A DNA stretch of 64,000 bases. Origin: Streptomyces sp. NBC_01216 (GTDB lineage Bacteria > Actinomycetota > Actinomycetes > Streptomycetales > Streptomycetaceae). Made by a program: the position numbers and the translations under genes. This document shows, piece by piece, positions 55,301 through 63,877 of the stretch. The stretch lies in NCBI RefSeq assembly GCF_035994945.1, contig NZ_CP108679.1:81946-145945 (forward strand), given 5' to 3'. The stretch's first letter is position 1, and the number at the start of each line of letters is the position of its first letter. Under the pieces are notes generated by a model. The model was not told the origin of the DNA. It saw nothing but the letters and a program-made list of their open reading frames with translations, and searched no databases.

Positions 55301-56268
55301 GCAATGCACCGTTCACGAAGGTCGGATTCCAGTTCGCGAGCTTCGCGTTCCCCGGTGTGCCAGACAGTCAGCTGTTCGGCCATGTCGTCGCCGTGGCGCA
55401 GACCGCTGAGCAGTCAGGCTTCGACAGCCTGTGGGTGATGGACCACCTCCATCAGATTGCCACGGTCGGCGATCGCACGGACCCGATACTCGAGGCGTAT
55501 ACGACGCTCGCGGGCATGGCAGCCTCGACGGCGAGCGCACGGCTGGGGGTCCTGGTCTCCGCGGTCGGATTCCGCAATCCGGCGCTGCTGGCGAAGACGG
55601 TGACCACCATCGACGTGATCAGCAAGGGCCGGGCAGTCCTCGGCCTCGGCGCCGGCTGGCACGGCGAGGAGTACGAGGCGTATGGCCTACCGTTCCCGCC
55701 GCTGCCCCAGCGGATGCGGGAGCTGCGCGAAGCCGTCCAGATCTGCCGGGCGATGTTCACACAGCACGCGCCGTCCTTTCGGGGCGAGCACTTCCACGTC
55801 GACGACGTGATTAACGTGCCTCAGCCGATCGCTCCGGGCGGGCCGCCGATCCTGATCGGCGGAAGCGGCGAGCAGGCGACGATCCCGATGATCGCCCGTC
55901 TCGCCGACGGCTGTAACTTCTTCGGCGGCCCAGCGACCGTGCGGCACAAGGTCAACGTGCTCCGCAGGGCCTGCGACGCGGTCGGCCGCGACCCCGCCGA
56001 CATCACCAAGACATGGCTGGGCACGGCACTGATCGCGGACTCGGAGCAGGAACTGCACCGAGGCATGGAAGACCTCGGCCGGCTGCTCGGAGTAAGGCCC
56101 GCCGCGGTCCGGGCACTCGCCCTGTGCGGCACACCCGACGAGGTGACGGAACAGGTGCACACCTATCGCGAGTGCGGTGTCGACGCGGTGATCGTCAACA
56201 TGGACGACGCCCATGATCTCGATCGGGTCGCGCGCGCTGGCTCGGTGCTCGCGGAGGCCATGCGATGA
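55297..56268 (+). CDS. Luciferase-like (LLM class) oxidoreductase
   Basis: A 323-residue TIM-barrel flavin or F420-dependent enzyme. Typical blocks: FDSLWVMDHLHQIATVG, LGVLVSAVGFRNPALLAKTV, RAVLGLGAGWHGEEYEAYGL, and PPILIGGSGEQATIPMIARL. It resembles F420-dependent LLM enzymes more than the flavin monooxygenases, but the cofactor is not certain. Overlaps the PqqD-like gene upstream and the ACP gene downstream (ATGA). It probably oxidises or reduces the carrier-bound intermediate. Confidence 0.92.
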   Translation: MSNAPFTKVGFQFASFAFPGVPDSQLFGHVVAVAQTAEQSGFDSLWVMDHLHQIATVGDRTDPILEAYTTLAGMAASTASARLGVLVSAVGFRNPALLAKTVTTIDVISKGRAVLGLGAGWHGEEYEAYGLPFPPLPQRMRELREAVQICRAMFTQHAPSFRGEHFHVDDVINVPQPIAPGGPPILIGGSGEQATIPMIARLADGCNFFGGPATVRHKVNVLRRACDAVGRDPADITKTWLGTALIADSEQELHRGMEDLGRLLGVRPAAVRALALCGTPDEVTEQVHTYRECGVDAVIVNMDDAHDLDRVARAGSVLAEAMR

Positions 56269-56570
56269 CTCGATTCGACGAGACGATATCGATGGTCGCG
56301 GACGCATTCGCCGAAACGCTCGGGACCACCGACATTGACAGCGAGACCGGGTTCTTCGACCTAGGCGCCGATTCAACAACGATTGTCCGCTTTGCCTTCC
56401 GTCTACGGAAACACTGGCCAGACCTGCGGACCGTGGACGTCTTCTCCCACCCGACGGTGGCCGAGCTGTCCGCCTACCTCACGATGGCCTCCCCCGAGTC
56501 CCCTGGCAAACCCCTCATCAGGAGCTCACCAGCCGACAGCAGGGCAGACCTCCGGGCGGACGAGCGATGA
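56265..56570 (+). CDS. Free-standing acyl/peptidyl carrier protein
   Basis: A 101-residue protein with the phosphopantetheine site Ser37 in TGFFDLGADSTTIVRFAFRL (GADS instead of GGDS), followed by the usual helix pattern and a 25-residue disordered tail (PESPGKPLIRSSPADSRADL). It overlaps the oxidoreductase gene and the following thioesterase-like gene. It is the third carrier domain in this cluster. Confidence 0.9.
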   Translation: MTRFDETISMVADAFAETLGTTDIDSETGFFDLGADSTTIVRFAFRLRKHWPDLRTVDVFSHPTVAELSAYLTMASPESPGKPLIRSSPADSRADLRADER

Positions 56571-57118
56571 CGCCGGGTCTGCCGCCGCCGGGACTCGTGG
56601 TACTGAGTCGTCCGACGACCGCGGACACGCGCTGGGGGTCACCGCCCCGGCCACGACAGATGGGCCCGGACCCGCGGGTGCACCTGCTCGTCGTCCCGCA
56701 CTCCTGCGGTGGCCCGACCACCTCCTTGCGCTTGGTGCGCGGTTCGCCGGAAGACGTCGAAGCGCTCTGCCTCACCCCGCCCGGGCACGAGCGCCGCTTC
56801 ACGGAGCAGCCCCGGGCGAGCCTGGACGACACGACGACGAGCCTTGCGGCGCTCTCCCGTCCGGGGTCGCCGACGGTCGTGCTCGGCCACAGCCTCTGCG
56901 CCGCTAACGGCCCGCATCTCGCACACGAGTTGGGCACGCCGTGCGCGGGCCCGTCGGGGGAGGGCGAGGCGGGACAACGTTGTCCATTTCCGCAGGTAGA
57001 TCGGCTTCCCCCGAGGGGTGCCGTAGTGGATGTGCGGCTTGCCGAAATCCGCAGGGACGTGGGGAGAACCTTGCTCCCCGGCCTGCCCGAACACACCAAC
57101 CTGCTCGGTATGAAGTGA
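56567..57118 (+). pseudogene. Degenerate type II thioesterase-like gene
   Basis: The start overlaps the ACP stop. The N-terminal two thirds resemble a thioesterase: HLLVVPHSCGGPTTSLRL, TPPGHERRFTEQPRASLDD, VVLGHSLCAANGPHLAHEL with the nucleophile Ser. After about residue 128 the sequence becomes unlike the family and ends at 183 residues, lacking the lid and the catalytic Asp and His region. It is a truncated or frameshifted gene, unless it is a reduced novel form. Confidence 0.65.
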
Positions 57119-57126
57119 GTCGCATT

Positions 57127-58221
57127 ATGACGAGCACCACACTGCCCCGCCCACGACTTTCCGCCGGCGGGCCCTCGTCCCTCACAGCGGTCGCGCAGAG
57201 GCATGAGCCGGCTCCACCGGCCTCGGAAGTGCCGCCCGTGTCCGACCAGTCGGATGGTCCGTCCGTGCCCGACGAGCCGCTGAAGCGAACCGGAGTACCA
57301 GTGGACATAGTGGACGACACGTCCGCCTGTGGAGCGCCGAAGACCGCCGGGACACCATCCCCGGCCCCGGCCCCGGAAGGACTGTTCGTGTCGTTTCTCG
57401 GTGTGGACGGGATCGGGAAGACGACCCTCTCGCGCGAGGTCGGCTCGTACCTTGAGTCCCAGGGGTTCACCGTGCGGCATGTGGCCTGGCGCCCACTTCT
57501 GTCCGGCGAAGGTCGGCAGTGGCCAGGCGACGCTCTCCAGGAGCTCTGGGTCGAAGCGTTCCGGCTGCTGTTCGCCGGAGGCCAGCGCGCCGGCGAGCCG
57601 CTGCGGATGCCACGGGATTACCGGAGTTGGTCCGAGGCGGGCTGGGAGAACAGCCTGAAGGACTCCCACGTCACCGGTGTTCGGCCGGTCGGCCCATTGG
57701 CCGCGGCGCTGGTCGAGCTGGCGGCCAATCTGGTCGTCGCCGCAGAGCAGATCCAGCCGGCGCTCGCCCGGGGTGAGGTGGTTCTCCAGGAATCGTTCCC
57801 CTTCAAGCACGTGATCAAGGAGGTGCTCATCTCGCGGCGGATCACCACCGACCGTTCGTCCTGGTCGCAGACCGCCCGGCTGATGCGGACGTTCTTCAAG
57901 GACATCTTCAATGCATTCCCGCTACGACCACACGTCGGCGTCCTCGTCCACGGCCCAGTTGACCTCGCCTACCGGTGGCGCATGGCGCAGAGCGGCAGCC
58001 TGGGTGTCCTGGAGGACTACGGCGCGGCCGGGGAGAAAGGTGAGGCGGCCTTCACCCGCCTTCAGCGGGAGACGGCGGACATCTTCCACCGGGCCGCCCG
58101 GGACTGGGACTGGCTCGTGCACCGGGTCGACGACGGCGGTCTGCACGCCAACCTGGCTCGCGGTCTCGACCTCGTGCTGAGCCACCCGGAGGTCGCACGC
58201 TTCACGGCGCCGCACCGGTGA
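57127..58221 (+). CDS. Thymidylate-kinase-like P-loop protein with long N-terminal extension
   Basis: A 364-residue protein. The first 85 or so residues are Pro/Ala/Ser-rich and probably disordered. Then FVSFLGVDGIGKTTLSREVG gives a thymidylate-kinase-type P-loop, with a later VVLQESFPFKHVIKEVLISR and PHVGVLVHGPVDLAYRWRM. Typical dTMP kinases are about 210 residues, so this is a larger diverged relative. It probably phosphorylates a nucleotide-like or alcohol substrate of the pathway. Confidence 0.75.
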   Translation: MTSTTLPRPRLSAGGPSSLTAVAQRHEPAPPASEVPPVSDQSDGPSVPDEPLKRTGVPVDIVDDTSACGAPKTAGTPSPAPAPEGLFVSFLGVDGIGKTTLSREVGSYLESQGFTVRHVAWRPLLSGEGRQWPGDALQELWVEAFRLLFAGGQRAGEPLRMPRDYRSWSEAGWENSLKDSHVTGVRPVGPLAAALVELAANLVVAAEQIQPALARGEVVLQESFPFKHVIKEVLISRRITTDRSSWSQTARLMRTFFKDIFNAFPLRPHVGVLVHGPVDLAYRWRMAQSGSLGVLEDYGAAGEKGEAAFTRLQRETADIFHRAARDWDWLVHRVDDGGLHANLARGLDLVLSHPEVARFTAPHR

Positions 58222-58442
58222 GCGCCGGAGCGCCCACCGGGTCCGGGCTGCGCATGATCGCGATGTGGGAGGGCCTACCGCCCTCCCGACGCCTCTGCGG
58301 GATCCCTGATTCGGTCGTCTTCGGCAGCGGTCGGCCCGGACGGCGAGTGGTCCGCGTACCGAACGACCGGAGAACCCCTGAACCGCCACCAACCCCCTGC
58401 CACAACATCGTGGACGTTCGTGACACCCACGGAAAGGCGTAA
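58218..58442 (+). CDS. Possible small protein, 74 aa
   Basis: A GTG start in a GTGA overlap with the kinase-like gene; it ends 2 bases before the ThiD-TenA start. The sequence (MIAMWEGLPPSRRLCGIP...) has no recognised family. The overlap and tight fit favour translation, but codon use is not decisive. Confidence 0.35.
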   Translation: MSAGAPTGSGLRMIAMWEGLPPSRRLCGIPDSVVFGSGRPGRRVVRVPNDRRTPEPPPTPCHNIVDVRDTHGKA

Positions 58443-58444
58443 CT

Positions 58445-59998
58445 GTGACGCTCCCAGAAGGACTTCGGCCCCGTGGTCTGCGGCCTCCCCGGGTGCTCTC
58501 CATTGCTGGCACCGACCCCACCGGCGGGGCGGGGATCCAGGCCGACATTAAGAGCATCGCCGCCTCTGGCGGATACGCGATGGCGGTGGTGACCTCCCTC
58601 GTCGCCCAGAACACCCGCGGAGTGCGGTCGGTGCACACGCCGCCCACCGCGTTCCTGGCGGAGCAACTCGCCGCGGTCGGCGACGACGTGCGCATCGACG
58701 CGGTCAAGATCGGCATGCTCGGCACCGCGCCGGTCGCCCGCGAAGTCCGGCGCTGGCTGGATCGGGTGCGCCCGCCCGTCGTCGTCCTCGACCCCGTCAT
58801 GGTCGCCACCAGCGGTGACCGCCTGCTCGACCGGGAGGCCGAGGACGAAGTGACGGCCCTGCTGGGTATGGCCTCGCTCGTCACGCCCAACGTACCGGAG
58901 CTGGCCGTGCTCACCGGCCTGCCGCCCGCCGTCACCTGGGAAGACGTCATCGCTCAGGCCCTGCAGGTGTCGCAGCGTCACGGCGTCACCGTGCTCGCCA
59001 AGGGCGGCCATCTCGATGGCGACGTGGTCCTCGACGCTTTCGTTGACGCTGCTGGCGGTCTGAAGGGGGGCCGCACCCGCGTCGACTTCCCGGGCCCGCG
59101 CATTGACACCACCACCACGCACGGCACCGGCTGCTCGCTATCGGCGGCGCTCGCGACCACTTACGCGCGGTTCGGCGACTGGGAGCACGCGCTCGGCGAG
59201 ACGAAACGCTGGCTCACGGAGAGCATCCGGCACGGTGCCGAACTGAAGGTGGGCGCTGGCAACGGCCCGATTAGCCACTTCGCGGGACTGTGGAGCCGGG
59301 GTGGCCTCGAAACGCGCCCCACCGCCCCTGAGATCGAAACGGAGTGGTGGAAGCACGTCGCCGACCTCCGTGCCGAGATCGGCGAACTCCCCTTTCTCAA
59401 AGCACTGCGGAACGGCACCCTCGATCCCGGCGCCTTCGCGCGGTACCTCGCCCAGGACGCCTTGTATCTGCGAGAGAACGCCCGGCTGCTCGCCGAGGCT
59501 GGCTCCCTCGCGCCCACGACGGATACTCAGGTGTTCTGGGGCGACTCCGCCAGGGCCGCCATCACCAGCGAACTGGTGGCCCACCTCTCGCGTCTGGCAC
59601 CGGCCGCCGATGTGCCCGCCGACGCGACGACCACCGCCTACCTCAACCACCTCGCCAGAGCCGCCCGCAGTGGATACGCGGTGCTGGTGGCCGCCCTCCT
59701 GCCGTGCTTCTGGATCTACCAGGACCTCGGCCGGGAACTGCATCTCCTTGCCCGGCCGGAGCATCCCTACCGTTCCTGGCTGGAGTCCTACGCCGATGAC
59801 GAGTTCGCCGTCATGACCCGCCGCGCGATCGACATCGTCACTGCCGCGGCCGCTGAGGCGGACGACGCGACCAGGCACGCCATGCGCACCGTCTTCCGGG
59901 AGTCCGCCCGCCATGAGCGGGACTTCTTCGCCGCGCCTCTCGCCCCGGAGCCTACCTGGACGCAGGCCCCCGGCCATGCCATCCCGGCCGCGCGATGA
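58445..59998 (+). CDS. thiD: HMP/HMP-P kinase fused to TenA (ThiD-TenA)
   Basis: A 517-residue fusion. The ThiD part (about 15-280) shows VLSIAGTDPTGGAGIQADIK, VVLDPVMVATSGDRLLD and the anion hole THGTGCSLSAALATT. The TenA/thiaminase II part (about 300-505) shows FARYLAQDALYLRENARLLA, the active-site Cys in LLPCFWIYQDLGRELH, and a C-terminal ARHERDFF Glu. It phosphorylates HMP and HMP phosphate and salvages pyrimidine from thiamine breakdown products. GTG start with GGAAAGG upstream. No TPP riboswitch seen before it, unlike thiC. It lies directly after cluster 2 on the same strand. Confidence 0.93.
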   Translation: MTLPEGLRPRGLRPPRVLSIAGTDPTGGAGIQADIKSIAASGGYAMAVVTSLVAQNTRGVRSVHTPPTAFLAEQLAAVGDDVRIDAVKIGMLGTAPVAREVRRWLDRVRPPVVVLDPVMVATSGDRLLDREAEDEVTALLGMASLVTPNVPELAVLTGLPPAVTWEDVIAQALQVSQRHGVTVLAKGGHLDGDVVLDAFVDAAGGLKGGRTRVDFPGPRIDTTTTHGTGCSLSAALATTYARFGDWEHALGETKRWLTESIRHGAELKVGAGNGPISHFAGLWSRGGLETRPTAPEIETEWWKHVADLRAEIGELPFLKALRNGTLDPGAFARYLAQDALYLRENARLLAEAGSLAPTTDTQVFWGDSARAAITSELVAHLSRLAPAADVPADATTTAYLNHLARAARSGYAVLVAALLPCFWIYQDLGRELHLLARPEHPYRSWLESYADDEFAVMTRRAIDIVTAAAAEADDATRHAMRTVFRESARHERDFFAAPLAPEPTWTQAPGHAIPAAR

Positions 59999-60211
59999 CG
60001 CGCCGGGTCGTGTGGGGCTCGGTAGCTCGTCGGCTCACCAGGGAACGGAGGTGGCTGTGACGGTGCCCTCAGCCGCACATGCGGCAGCGCGGGTACTGGC
60101 TGCCCGGTCAGGTCGCCGTAGCAGATCCGCACGGTCACCGGCTCCCAGTCGCGCGCCCCTCGGTTCTCCCAGTACGTCCGTGCCGCCGGGGCAGACCGAA
60201 CACCACCCTCA

Positions 60212-60428
60212 CTACGCACTGCGCGGCTTCCTGGCTGCGGCCTTCTTCGCCGTTGTCTTCTTGGCGGCCGCCTTCATCCCGGGTGGTCTTCTTGGCCGCG
60301 GTCTTCTTCGCGGTCCGCTTCTTCGGCATCTCGTGCACGGTCGCAGGCTCACCGCGGCGCTCCTTGGCCTGCGCGACCGAGGCACTAACCTCGCGCTTCA
60401 CGAGGCGGGCTGTCCATCTGGTGATCAT
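60212..60428 (-). pseudogene. Lysine-rich H1-like small protein, frameshifted
   Basis: The frame from 60428 reads TARLVKREVSASVAQAKERR and MPKKRTAKKTAAKKTTR. One base out of frame the Lys/Ala pattern continues KAAAKKTTAKKAAARKPRSA to a stop at 60212. A one-base insertion at GACCACCCGGGATG would explain this. The repeats resemble the C-terminal tails of actinobacterial nucleoid proteins. Either damaged or a sequencing error. Confidence 0.55.
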
Positions 60429-60533
60429 GAACGCAGAAAGTGCCTCTGACGCGCAATGCCGGTGAGTTAGAAGCCGTATCTCAACCGAACGTGATCGCTT
60501 GATTTCTGCTGGTCAGGCATGGTGTAGCTCCGA

Positions 60534-61004
60534 ATGAGGGAGGGAGAGGAAGTCGCCCGGTTGGCTGGGGTGTTGGAGGCCGCCGAGATCGAGTTGGACC
60601 GGCGGGTGATCGCGCGGGAGGAACTGGTCGAGGCCCTGGCCGTGTCCGCGGCCGAGACGACTGCCGTGACCGAGGCGGAGCAGGAAATCGTGCCCTCGCC
60701 CGCGCCGGTGCCGGGGTCGATCGTGCCGCCTTGGCGCGAAGGCTTGCCGGTGACGGTGCTGGCGCCGGACTACCAGCGGATCCTGGGCGTGCTCGATGAG
60801 CGGCAGCCGGCGGGCCAGGGATCGCTCAAGGCCAGGGAGATCGCGGTGGGGCTGGGCCTTCAGACGACGTCGGCGAAGGTCGAGGGGGTGCGCTCGAAGG
60901 CCAGGCGCCTGGCGGAGCGCGGGTGGCTCGTGCAGGAGGCGTCGGGGGCCTTCAGTGCCGGCCGGCGGCCCGTGGCCGTGCCAGGCGACGGCTCATCCGC
61001 GTGA
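60534..61004 (+). CDS. Hypothetical protein with probable winged helix, 156 aa
   Basis: The N-terminus is an amphipathic helix ([20 protein letters not shown]), the middle is Pro/Val-rich, and the C-terminal part ([40 protein letters not shown]) looks like a winged-helix domain. Similar proteins occur next to transposase genes in Streptomyces. Its 3' end overlaps antisense with the chimeric transposase gene by about 50 bases. Confidence 0.55.
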   Translation: MREGEEVARLAGVLEAAEIELDRRVIAREELVEALAVSAAETTAVTEAEQEIVPSPAPVPGSIVPPWREGLPVTVLAPDYQRILGVLDERQPAGQGSLKAREIAVGLGLQTTSAKVEGVRSKARRLAERGWLVQEASGAFSAGRRPVAVPGDGSSA

Positions 61005-62247
61005 CCATCGACCACCGGATCATCGCCTCGCTGCTGGCCGGCAACGTCTTGTAGTCCCGGGCCAGTCGGCGCGAATGCATCAGCCACGCGAACGTGCGTT
61101 CTGCCACCCAGCGCCTGGGCAGCACCACGAATCCCGTCATGTCGTCGGTGCGCTTGACGATCTCCAAAGTCAGGGCGAGTTTGTCCCGGCACCAGTCGAC
61201 GAGGCCGCCGGTGTAGCCGCCGTCGGCCCAGACCAGGCAGATGTCACGGTGCAGGCGGCGCAGCCGGGTCAGCAGGCCCGTCGCAGCATCCCGGTCGCCG
61301 ATGTTCGCGGCAGTCACCGCGACGACCAGGAGCAGGCCGAGGCAGTCGGTCACGATGTGCCGCTGAGGTGCCGACGCCGGGCTTTGCCGCTTGCGACGTC
61401 GGCGTAGTTCGCGCTGGGCCTGAGCGCGGGCGCATTCGCGGGAGCAGTACTTGATCCCGCTGGTGCGGTGCTGGCCGTACTCGGCACGACCGCGCTGGCG
61501 GACGAAGGGGCGGCAGCAGGTCTCATTGGCGCACTGGCGTACGGTCGCGCCTTCGGCCATGTGGTTGTAGAGCTGGAGGAAGGCCACGGAGTAGATGGTG
61601 GGGTGGCGTTCGGCGAGACTGCCGATGCCCACGCTGAAGGGGCGCAGGGCTTCCTGCATCGCGGTTTTCAGCTGGTTGAGCCGCGTCCACAGGAGGAATT
61701 CACGCAGCACGTCGAGGGTTTGAGGCCATCCGTCGTCCCGGTGGGCATTGTCGGCCTTCAGCTGAGCGAGCCGGGCTTCGGTGACTTCGGGTTCGATGAG
61801 CTCGTCGAGACCTCCTTCGCGGCAGCAGGCGAGCCACGTCGTGACGGCTGTCTGGACCTCCCGGATGTAGATCCTGAGGAGGTCGCGGTGCATACCGAAA
61901 CCCCCGGTCTCCTCGTTCTCCCGTTCCGCGAGCTCGCGGAGTTCGAGCTCTTCGTCCTCGCCCCAGTTGGCATGGTCGAGCCCCGTGCCGAAGCCGCAGA
62001 ACATGCCGTAGGTGCCGATCCAGTCGGCCAGGGTAGGCAAATCGTCCGGGTCCAGATCCAGCAGTTCACGCAGGTAGAAGTCGTCGGGCAGGGCGGTCAT
62101 CTCCTGGACGGCGAACGGGTCCTGCACGTCCCACATGATCCAGTCACCCTCCACGCGGACTCCCGCAACGGGCGTCAGTGGTGGCGTTGGCACCGGCGTT
62201 CCGGGCCACAGCGTGGGACGAAAACGTGGGTCAACGTATGCCGCCAT
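60952..62247 (-). CDS. Chimera: CGNR-type zinc-finger protein fused to IS5-type transposase C-terminus
   Basis: Residues 1-about 288 form an actinobacterial protein ending in a zinc ribbon ([19 protein letters not shown] ... [14 protein letters not shown]; Cys239, Cys244, Cys268, Cys272). From about residue 296 (near 61362) the frame becomes an IS5-type transposase: [56 protein letters not shown], carrying the second Asp and the Glu but not the first Asp. The in-frame fusion is 431 residues. The host gene has lost its own end. Confidence 0.75.
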   Translation of the reverse strand: MAAYVDPRFRPTLWPGTPVPTPPLTPVAGVRVEGDWIMWDVQDPFAVQEMTALPDDFYLRELLDLDPDDLPTLADWIGTYGMFCGFGTGLDHANWGEDEELELRELAERENEETGGFGMHRDLLRIYIREVQTAVTTWLACCREGGLDELIEPEVTEARLAQLKADNAHRDDGWPQTLDVLREFLLWTRLNQLKTAMQEALRPFSVGIGSLAERHPTIYSVAFLQLYNHMAEGATVRQCANETCCRPFVRQRGRAEYGQHRTSGIKYCSRECARAQAQRELRRRRKRQSPASAPQRHIVTDCLGLLLVVAVTAANIGDRDAATGLLTRLRRLHRDICLVWADGGYTGGLVDWCRDKLALTLEIVKRTDDMTGFVVLPRRWVAERTFAWLMHSRRLARDYKTLPASSEAMIRWSMVTRMSRRLARPRAAGRH

Positions 62248-62328
62248 GACAGCATCCTACCCCTTACGGTGGTAGCACGAAGCACCATGGCTTCGTACCA
62301 CGCAGGTCCGGGAATTCAAGGGGGAGTA

Positions 62329-62805
62329 ATGCCGAACTGGGAGGCCCGAAAAGCAGCAGGAGACCGCCACGAAACACGTGTCATGCAAGCTCTTCGGGAC
62401 CGCGGATGGACCGTGCAGGCCTGCGGCCAGGGCACCTACCCCGCCCCGATCCAGGACGCGCTGCGCCGCACCCGCTCCGCCCTGCGGCAGTTCCCCGACC
62501 TGATCGCCGCCCGCGGCGGTGAGCTCGTCACCATCGACGCCAAAGACCGCATGCCCAGCACTCACAGCAACCGCTACGCGATCAGCGCCACCGCCGTGAA
62601 CGCCGGCCTACTCTTCACTGCCACTCATGCGCCTACACCGCTGTACTACGTCCTGGGCGACATGCGAGTCCTCACGCCGGCTGAGGTTCTCCACTACACC
62701 GTTCACGCTCTGCGTCACCGAAGCGGTGCCTACCACCTTGTCAGCACCCGATGGGCCCACTCCTTCGACCAGGTCTTCGGTCAAGCTGCAACACAGGTTG
62801 TCTGA
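62329..62805 (+). CDS. PD-(D/E)XK nuclease-like protein of Streptomyces replicon ends
   Basis: A 158-residue protein starting at ATG after GGGGGAG. The core RQFPDLIAARGGELVTIDAK gives Pro-Asp and Asp-x-Lys of the PD-(D/E)XK fold, preceded by KAAGDRHETRVMQALRDRGW with a possible active-site Glu. Similar small proteins are frequent on Streptomyces plasmids. Likely role in DNA processing, perhaps restriction- or junction-type cleavage; not proven. Confidence 0.7.
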   Translation: MPNWEARKAAGDRHETRVMQALRDRGWTVQACGQGTYPAPIQDALRRTRSALRQFPDLIAARGGELVTIDAKDRMPSTHSNRYAISATAVNAGLLFTATHAPTPLYYVLGDMRVLTPAEVLHYTVHALRHRSGAYHLVSTRWAHSFDQVFGQAATQVV

Positions 62806-62879
62806 CAAATTCGGCCTCACAAGGCCTGCCGTACGGAGACAACCGGATATCCGTTGGACACCGTCACTATCGTAAGAGC

Positions 62880-63437
62880 ATGACTTGGTCCTTGGGCTAC
62901 TTACCTCCCCGCGAGCCGGAGTTGCTCGATGCTCTGTTTCTCTCGGCTGGACGGTCGCTCCATCTAGCTAACGCGTTCGAGAAGAAGTGCCGCTGGATGG
63001 TTCGATGCATCAACCTGATTGAAATGCACGAGAGTGGCGTTGAGTTCGTCATGGATGGTGACCTGATTACCAACCTTCCACCTGACAAAATGCTTGCAAA
63101 CACGCTGAACCACCTGACTGGCAAAATATCGAGTTCCGACGAAATCATGGCCGTGCTACGGCAGGCCACAAAAGCGAGAAACTTCATTGCTCACGAAGGC
63201 GCCAGTGTCGGTAATGTTAGCGCGGCGGGAGAAAAAGAAATTCTCGCGCATGCTCGCCGCCTGCGTTCCGCAGTTCTAGAACTGGCAGATGGCGATAACA
63301 TCGTCTCCCAATGGGGCTTTCACTTCGAAGAACCGCGCCAATCTCCACCCAAAGAGCTGATCGACTCTTACCCTCAGTTGATCGACCAGTGGGTATTCGG
63401 GCACTTCGGAGATCTCCTCGATGAAGAGTTGGTGTAG
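62880..63437 (+). CDS. HEPN-like protein of lower GC content
   Basis: A 185-residue protein with ATG at 62880. Helical, with an R-x4-H motif in KARNFIAHEGASVG (Arg-Asn...His), the hallmark of HEPN RNases and toxins. Base composition is visibly less GC-rich than in the neighbours, pointing to foreign origin. No nucleotidyltransferase antitoxin gene is next to it. The family call rests on the motif and helical character only. Confidence 0.55.
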   Translation: MTWSLGYLPPREPELLDALFLSAGRSLHLANAFEKKCRWMVRCINLIEMHESGVEFVMDGDLITNLPPDKMLANTLNHLTGKISSSDEIMAVLRQATKARNFIAHEGASVGNVSAAGEKEILAHARRLRSAVLELADGDNIVSQWGFHFEEPRQSPPKELIDSYPQLIDQWVFGHFGDLLDEELV

Positions 63438-63707
63438 CCAGTTACTGCAACTGTCTGAGGATTGATGAGCCGTCAGCCTCATCCGAGTGGTTTGGGGGTG
63501 CCCCGCATTTCCGCCAACGGTACATGCTGCATCAATTTGAGGCAGCATGTACACTCTGGAACCCACGCGAATGAGCGCCCCACCCTCATAGCCAGCCCGG
63601 CCCGCGCCAGCGGGCCTCAACAGCTCTGGAGGCGCAGCCGGAAGGACCGTCAGGCGGGGGAGCGCAGCGGACCCGCCGGCCAGGCTGGAGCGGAACGGAG
63701 ACCTGAT

Positions 63708-63877
63708 AGTGGGACATGGTCCCACTGGTCCGGGAGCGCAGCGGACGGACCGTCACTCTGCTTGCGCAGCAAGCAGAGTGTGCGGGTGGCGCAGCCACCC
63801 GCTAGCGCTCACGCGGAGCGGGAGCGCAACACCCGCGCGCAGCGCGGGTGTTCGCTTGCATATCGCGCAGCGATATG
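63708..63877. repeat. Telomere-like hairpin array with GCA loops
   Basis: Consecutive palindromes: 63708-63726 (8-bp stem, ATG loop), 63728-63752 (GGTCCG/CGGACC), 63754-63780 (12-bp stem, GCA loop), 63782-63802 (9-bp stem, GCA loop), 63805-63827 (GCGCTC/GAGCGC), 63828-63852 (11-bp stem, GCA loop), 63859-63877 (8-bp stem, GCA loop). GCA-loop hairpins in tandem are characteristic of Streptomyces linear replicon telomeres. Confidence 0.85.

Noticed and set aside
56904..57470. Minus-strand ORF antisense to the thioesterase relic and kinase-like gene
   Set aside because: No ribosome site, no recognisable domain, Arg/Pro-rich composition typical of shadows.
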